Positions 50,205-52,936 of a DNA stretch of 52,936 nucleotides are shown here, one piece after another. Both the position numbers and the translations under genes were made by a program. The notes below the pieces were generated by a model, which was not told the origin of the DNA, made no database searches, and saw only the letters and a list, made by a program, of their open reading frames with translations. The first letter of the stretch is position 1, and every line of letters begins with the position of its first letter. The stretch is from Candidatus Omnitrophota bacterium (GTDB taxonomy: Bacteria > Omnitrophota > Gorgyraeia > Zapsychrales > Fredricksoniimonadaceae): NCBI GenBank assembly GCA_016201795.1, contig JACQCF010000002.1, positions 109,122 through 162,057 on the forward strand, read 5' to 3'.

Positions 50205-50811
50205 CCTTGGGCTTACCTATTTGATTGGCGCCATTCCCACCGCTTATATTTTTGGCCGTCTGTTCAAAGGCATTGATATTCGTCAGCACGGCTCAGGCAA
50301 TGTGGGGGCCACCAATGCCTTTCGCGTGCTGGGCAAAGGGCCCGGAGCAGCGGTTTTGATCATCGATATTATCAAAGGTATTATTCCAACCACGCTGGTG
50401 GCTAATCTTTTTGGGTTTCATGATCCTTTAACTTTGGGCATCATCGGTCTGGTGGCTGTGGCTGCCCACAACTGGACGGTATTTTTGAAGTTCAAAGGAG
50501 GCAAAGGCATTGCCACCAGTCTGGGGGTGCTGATTGGTTTGACCATTCAAATTCCCGGCCTGCGCCCGGTATTGCTGAGTATTGTAGGGGTGTGGTTAGG
50601 AGTATTTTTACTGTTTGGTTATGTGTCTTTAGCTTCTCTGGTGGCGGCGGTCGCTTTGCCGATTTGTATGGTCACGGTCCATGCGCCTTTTGTCATGGTT
50701 GTCATGTCTATTGTCCTTTGCTTGTTCGTCGTTTTTCGCCATCATTCTAATATCAAACGCCTGCTTCAGGGTAAAGAAAACCGCGTTAGTCTTCCGTTTT
50801 ATAAAAGGTAA
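50179..50811 (+). CDS. plsY: Glycerol-3-phosphate acyltransferase PlsY
   Basis: YLIGAIPTAYIFGRLFKGIDIRQHGSGNVGATNAFRVLGKGPGAAVLIIDIIKG...FKGGKGIATSLGVL...RHHSNIKRLLQGKENRV. Confidence 0.96.
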   Translation: MTMVLLAISLGLTYLIGAIPTAYIFGRLFKGIDIRQHGSGNVGATNAFRVLGKGPGAAVLIIDIIKGIIPTTLVANLFGFHDPLTLGIIGLVAVAAHNWTVFLKFKGGKGIATSLGVLIGLTIQIPGLRPVLLSIVGVWLGVFLLFGYVSLASLVAAVALPICMVTVHAPFVMVVMSIVLCLFVVFRHHSNIKRLLQGKENRVSLPFYKR

Positions 50812-50873
50812 TCCTTCATTGATAATGTTTAGCGCGTAGAGAGACTCAACGAGATTTATTTTGTTATTGGGTT

Positions 50874-50968
50874 CCCTCCCCCTTTGTGGGGAGGGTAAGG
50901 GAGGGGGCATAAAAGCAATGTTCTCCATCGATCACCCTCCCCTAGCCCCTCCCATCAAGGGAGGGGAA
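50874..50968. repeat. Composite CCCTCCCC/GGGGAGGG palindromic repeat
   Basis: ccctccccctttgtggggagggtaagggaggggg...ccctcccctagcccctcccatcaagggagggg downstream of plsY. Confidence 0.8.
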
Positions 50969-51076
50969 TGAAGCAAAATTTTCTCTGACTGCTAAACAAT
51001 TACCCTTCATTATATTAACATTTTGTAATTTTTTGGTTCATTGAGAAAGCGTTTTCTTAAAACAGCCCAAATCGCC

Positions 51077-51104
51077 TTGTTTTCAACTTAACAGATGTTA
51101 TACT
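51077..51104 (+). promoter_or_regulatory. Possible sigma70 promoter upstream of the small ORF
   Basis: TTGTTT (51077-51082), 16 bp, TATACT (51099-51104). Confidence 0.35.
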
Positions 51105-51180
51105 TTAATTAAGAGACAGGAAGAGGGATCAATCTAATTCTTATAACAGTAGTAATTGCAGATAGATAGGAAATCTCAGA

Positions 51181-51530
51181 TGAGAGACATCTTTCATAAA
51201 ACAAAAGAAATTTTAAAAGGCCGTGGAAAAATAATTACCATCCACGAACACGCCCAGGATAAAGAATGTATTTCCGATGTGTGTAAGAATTTTATTTATT
51301 TGGCGCAGGAAACAGACCATGAAGACGCCCTGCATGCGCCGCAGGTGCATATCCGTAAGTTTTTTGACAGTTTAAACCGGGACGAGAAGTTTTCCATGCG
51401 GGTCAAAGGGTTTTTCTATGTCAACCGCAACCGTCGCCTGATTAAAGTATGCTATTACCATACTTTGAAGATTTTACTACACTGGAAATCCGCCATTATT
51501 TCTCCCAAGAAGTCAGTGACTATGGCCTAG
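51181..51530 (+). CDS. Hypothetical protein (~116 aa)
   Basis: ORF between a promoter-like site and a strong terminator; no family recognised. Track start 51156, ATG at 51181 possible. Confidence 0.5.
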
Positions 51531-51554
51531 GAAACCACACCGATTCTCATGGAC

Positions 51555-51582
51555 AAAAGCCCCCACAGCGGGGGCTTTTTTA
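51555..51582 (+). terminator. Rho-independent terminator
   Basis: aaAAGCCCCCacagcGGGGGCTTTTTTa: GC stem followed by T-tract. Confidence 0.92.
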
Positions 51583-51707
51583 TTGAGAAGTTTTAGAAAT
51601 TATAAAAAACATACATTTTTCCTTTGAAATAAAAGATAAAGAAGCATAATATAACAAAAGTCAATTATTGCGAGAGCACGAGTGCAATTAAAAAAGGAGG
51701 CAAATCA

Positions 51708-52214
51708 ATGGAATCAGAAAATTTACTGACCTTTTTCAAGAATTTGTTTCAATTCAAAGGTTTCGATCCTCATGGGGAGTGTTTCCTCTGGCGGCCGGAC
51801 ATCATTTGGACACATGTCCTTGCGGATTCGGTGATCGCTTTTTCCTATTTTTCGATCCCGATCGCCTTGGTCTATTTTGTGGTCAAACGCAAGGACTTAG
51901 CCTTCAAGTGGATCTTTGTCGCGTTTGGGATATTCATTGTCGCCTGCGGGGCGACGCATGTGATGGATGTGCGGACGATCTGGGTCCCTATGTATCGGCT
52001 CGATGGAATTATCCGGGTGTTTACCGCGCTGGTTTCGGTGGCAACGGCCGTGGTGGTATGGCCCCTTATCCCGTTGTTGCTCAGGCTTCCCAGCCCTGAG
52101 CAATTACAGAGGGCGAACGAGGCGCTTCACGCGGCGAACACGAAAATTACCGAACACGAGAAGGTGAAAAGCGATTTTTTTTCAATATTTCCCATGAACT
52201 CAGGACGCCTTTGA
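51708..52214 (+). CDS. Sensor histidine kinase N-terminal part: ethylene-binding (ETR1-like) membrane domain; frameshifted at the H-box
   Basis: HGECFLWRPD...DSVIAFSYFSIPIALVYF...FIVACGATHVMD...TALVSVATAVVVWPLIP; AAAAAGGAGG ribosome-binding site upstream. Confidence 0.88.
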   Translation: MESENLLTFFKNLFQFKGFDPHGECFLWRPDIIWTHVLADSVIAFSYFSIPIALVYFVVKRKDLAFKWIFVAFGIFIVACGATHVMDVRTIWVPMYRLDGIIRVFTALVSVATAVVVWPLIPLLLRLPSPEQLQRANEALHAANTKITEHEKVKSDFFSIFPMNSGRL

Positions 52215-52757
52215 CCCTAATCTTGTCTCCTCTCGAGTCGCTGATTTCCGGTGGGTTTGGATCTGTCGCTGAAGGCCAGAAAAAAATTTTCCACACCATG
52301 CACAATAATACCGTTCGCCTCCTGCAGATGGTTCAGGGGCTTTTGGATTTTCAAAAACTCGAGGCGAAGAAAGTTGAAGTCAAGCGGGAACCGACGGACA
52401 TTGTTGCTCTGACCCGATCGCTTGTTGAAGACTTCCAGCCGATGACGAAACAAAGAGGCCTTGACCTTCGCTTTGAGCCGCTTGAGGGCAAGGGGAGCGT
52501 GCTAATAGACCGTTATCTCTATGAGCGGATCGTATTCAACCTTCTTTCTAATGCCGCAAAATTCACTCCAGCGGGCGGGAAAATCTCCGTCTCACTCCAG
52601 CTTGAAAGGGACAGGTTGCGTTTTTCCTGCCGAGACACGGGAATTGGAATCTCAGCTTCCGATGTCAAGGGTCTTTTTCAGAAGTTCAAGCAAGTTGAAG
52701 GGGCTTCCACGCGCCGGTTTGAAGGCGCCGGGCTGGGTCTTGCGCTCGTCAAAGAGT
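52211..52757 (+). pseudogene. Histidine kinase DHp/HATPase part in another frame; C-terminus lost at a chimeric junction
   Basis: Upstream in the same frame reads SHELRTP, then LTLILSPLESLISG; N box LLSNAAKFTPAGGKISV; G1 CRDTGIGIS; F FQKFKQVEGASTRRFEG; G2 GAGLGLALVKEFA, then stop. Confidence 0.82.
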
Positions 52758-52936
52758 TTGCCGTCGCTGTCTAAAATCGCCAGCGAAGGGGACACGGCTC
52801 GTTTTAAGGCAACCCTGGTTTTTTCCTTGCGTAATTTAATGCGGGTGCTCATCCCTTGCGCTACGCTTATGGTTATTTTTTCCCATTGGATTATCCACCT
52901 CGCCTTCGAGCGCGGGCAATTTGACGCGTATTCGAC
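52758..52936 (+). CDS. MurJ/MviN lipid II flippase-like internal fragment, truncated by window end
   Basis: Frame from 52758 reads LPSLSKIASEGDTARFKATLVFSLRNLMRVLIPCATLMVIFSHWIIHLAFERGQFDAYS, resembling MurJ 'PsLSklaaegd...slR..l...P...l.vl...i...lFerGaFda'. Confidence 0.65.
   Translation, partial: MPSLSKIASEGDTARFKATLVFSLRNLMRVLIPCATLMVIFSHWIIHLAFERGQFDAYS

Overview
The window is a mostly co-directional (+ strand) bacterial chromosomal segment. I suspect a PVC/Omnitrophota-like candidate phylum, but that is an inference from gene style and repeats only. In order it holds: (1) a surface-polysaccharide cluster at ~1-16 kb (GT9, GT2 and GT4 glycosyltransferases, rfbA, rfbB, O-antigen-ligase-like, WecG/TagA, WbaP-like, gmd, fcl); (2) pgk-tpiA-secG and a dpp/opp-type ABC transporter; (3) a membrane-TPR protein, glgC, fabV and smc; (4) cvpA-dnaG-rpoD-aroD; (5) two tRNAs, a zinc-ribbon coiled-coil protein, rnhA and RNase P RNA; (6) yebC-ruvC-ruvA-scpB; (7) an aromatic amino-acid block (pheA, hisC, DAHP synthase, tyrA) interrupted by a toxin-antitoxin pair; (8) cmk-lepA-lepB, pgsA and plsY; (9) an ethylene-receptor-like sensor histidine kinase that is frameshifted and runs into a MurJ-like fragment at the window end. 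The most interesting non-coding signal is a set of palindromic elements with conserved clamp sequences and variable but still self-complementary inner stems. Some sit in gene junctions, some inside coding tails, and one is embedded in the RNase P RNA. No search or folding program was run; all calls are by eye from translated motifs and sequence.
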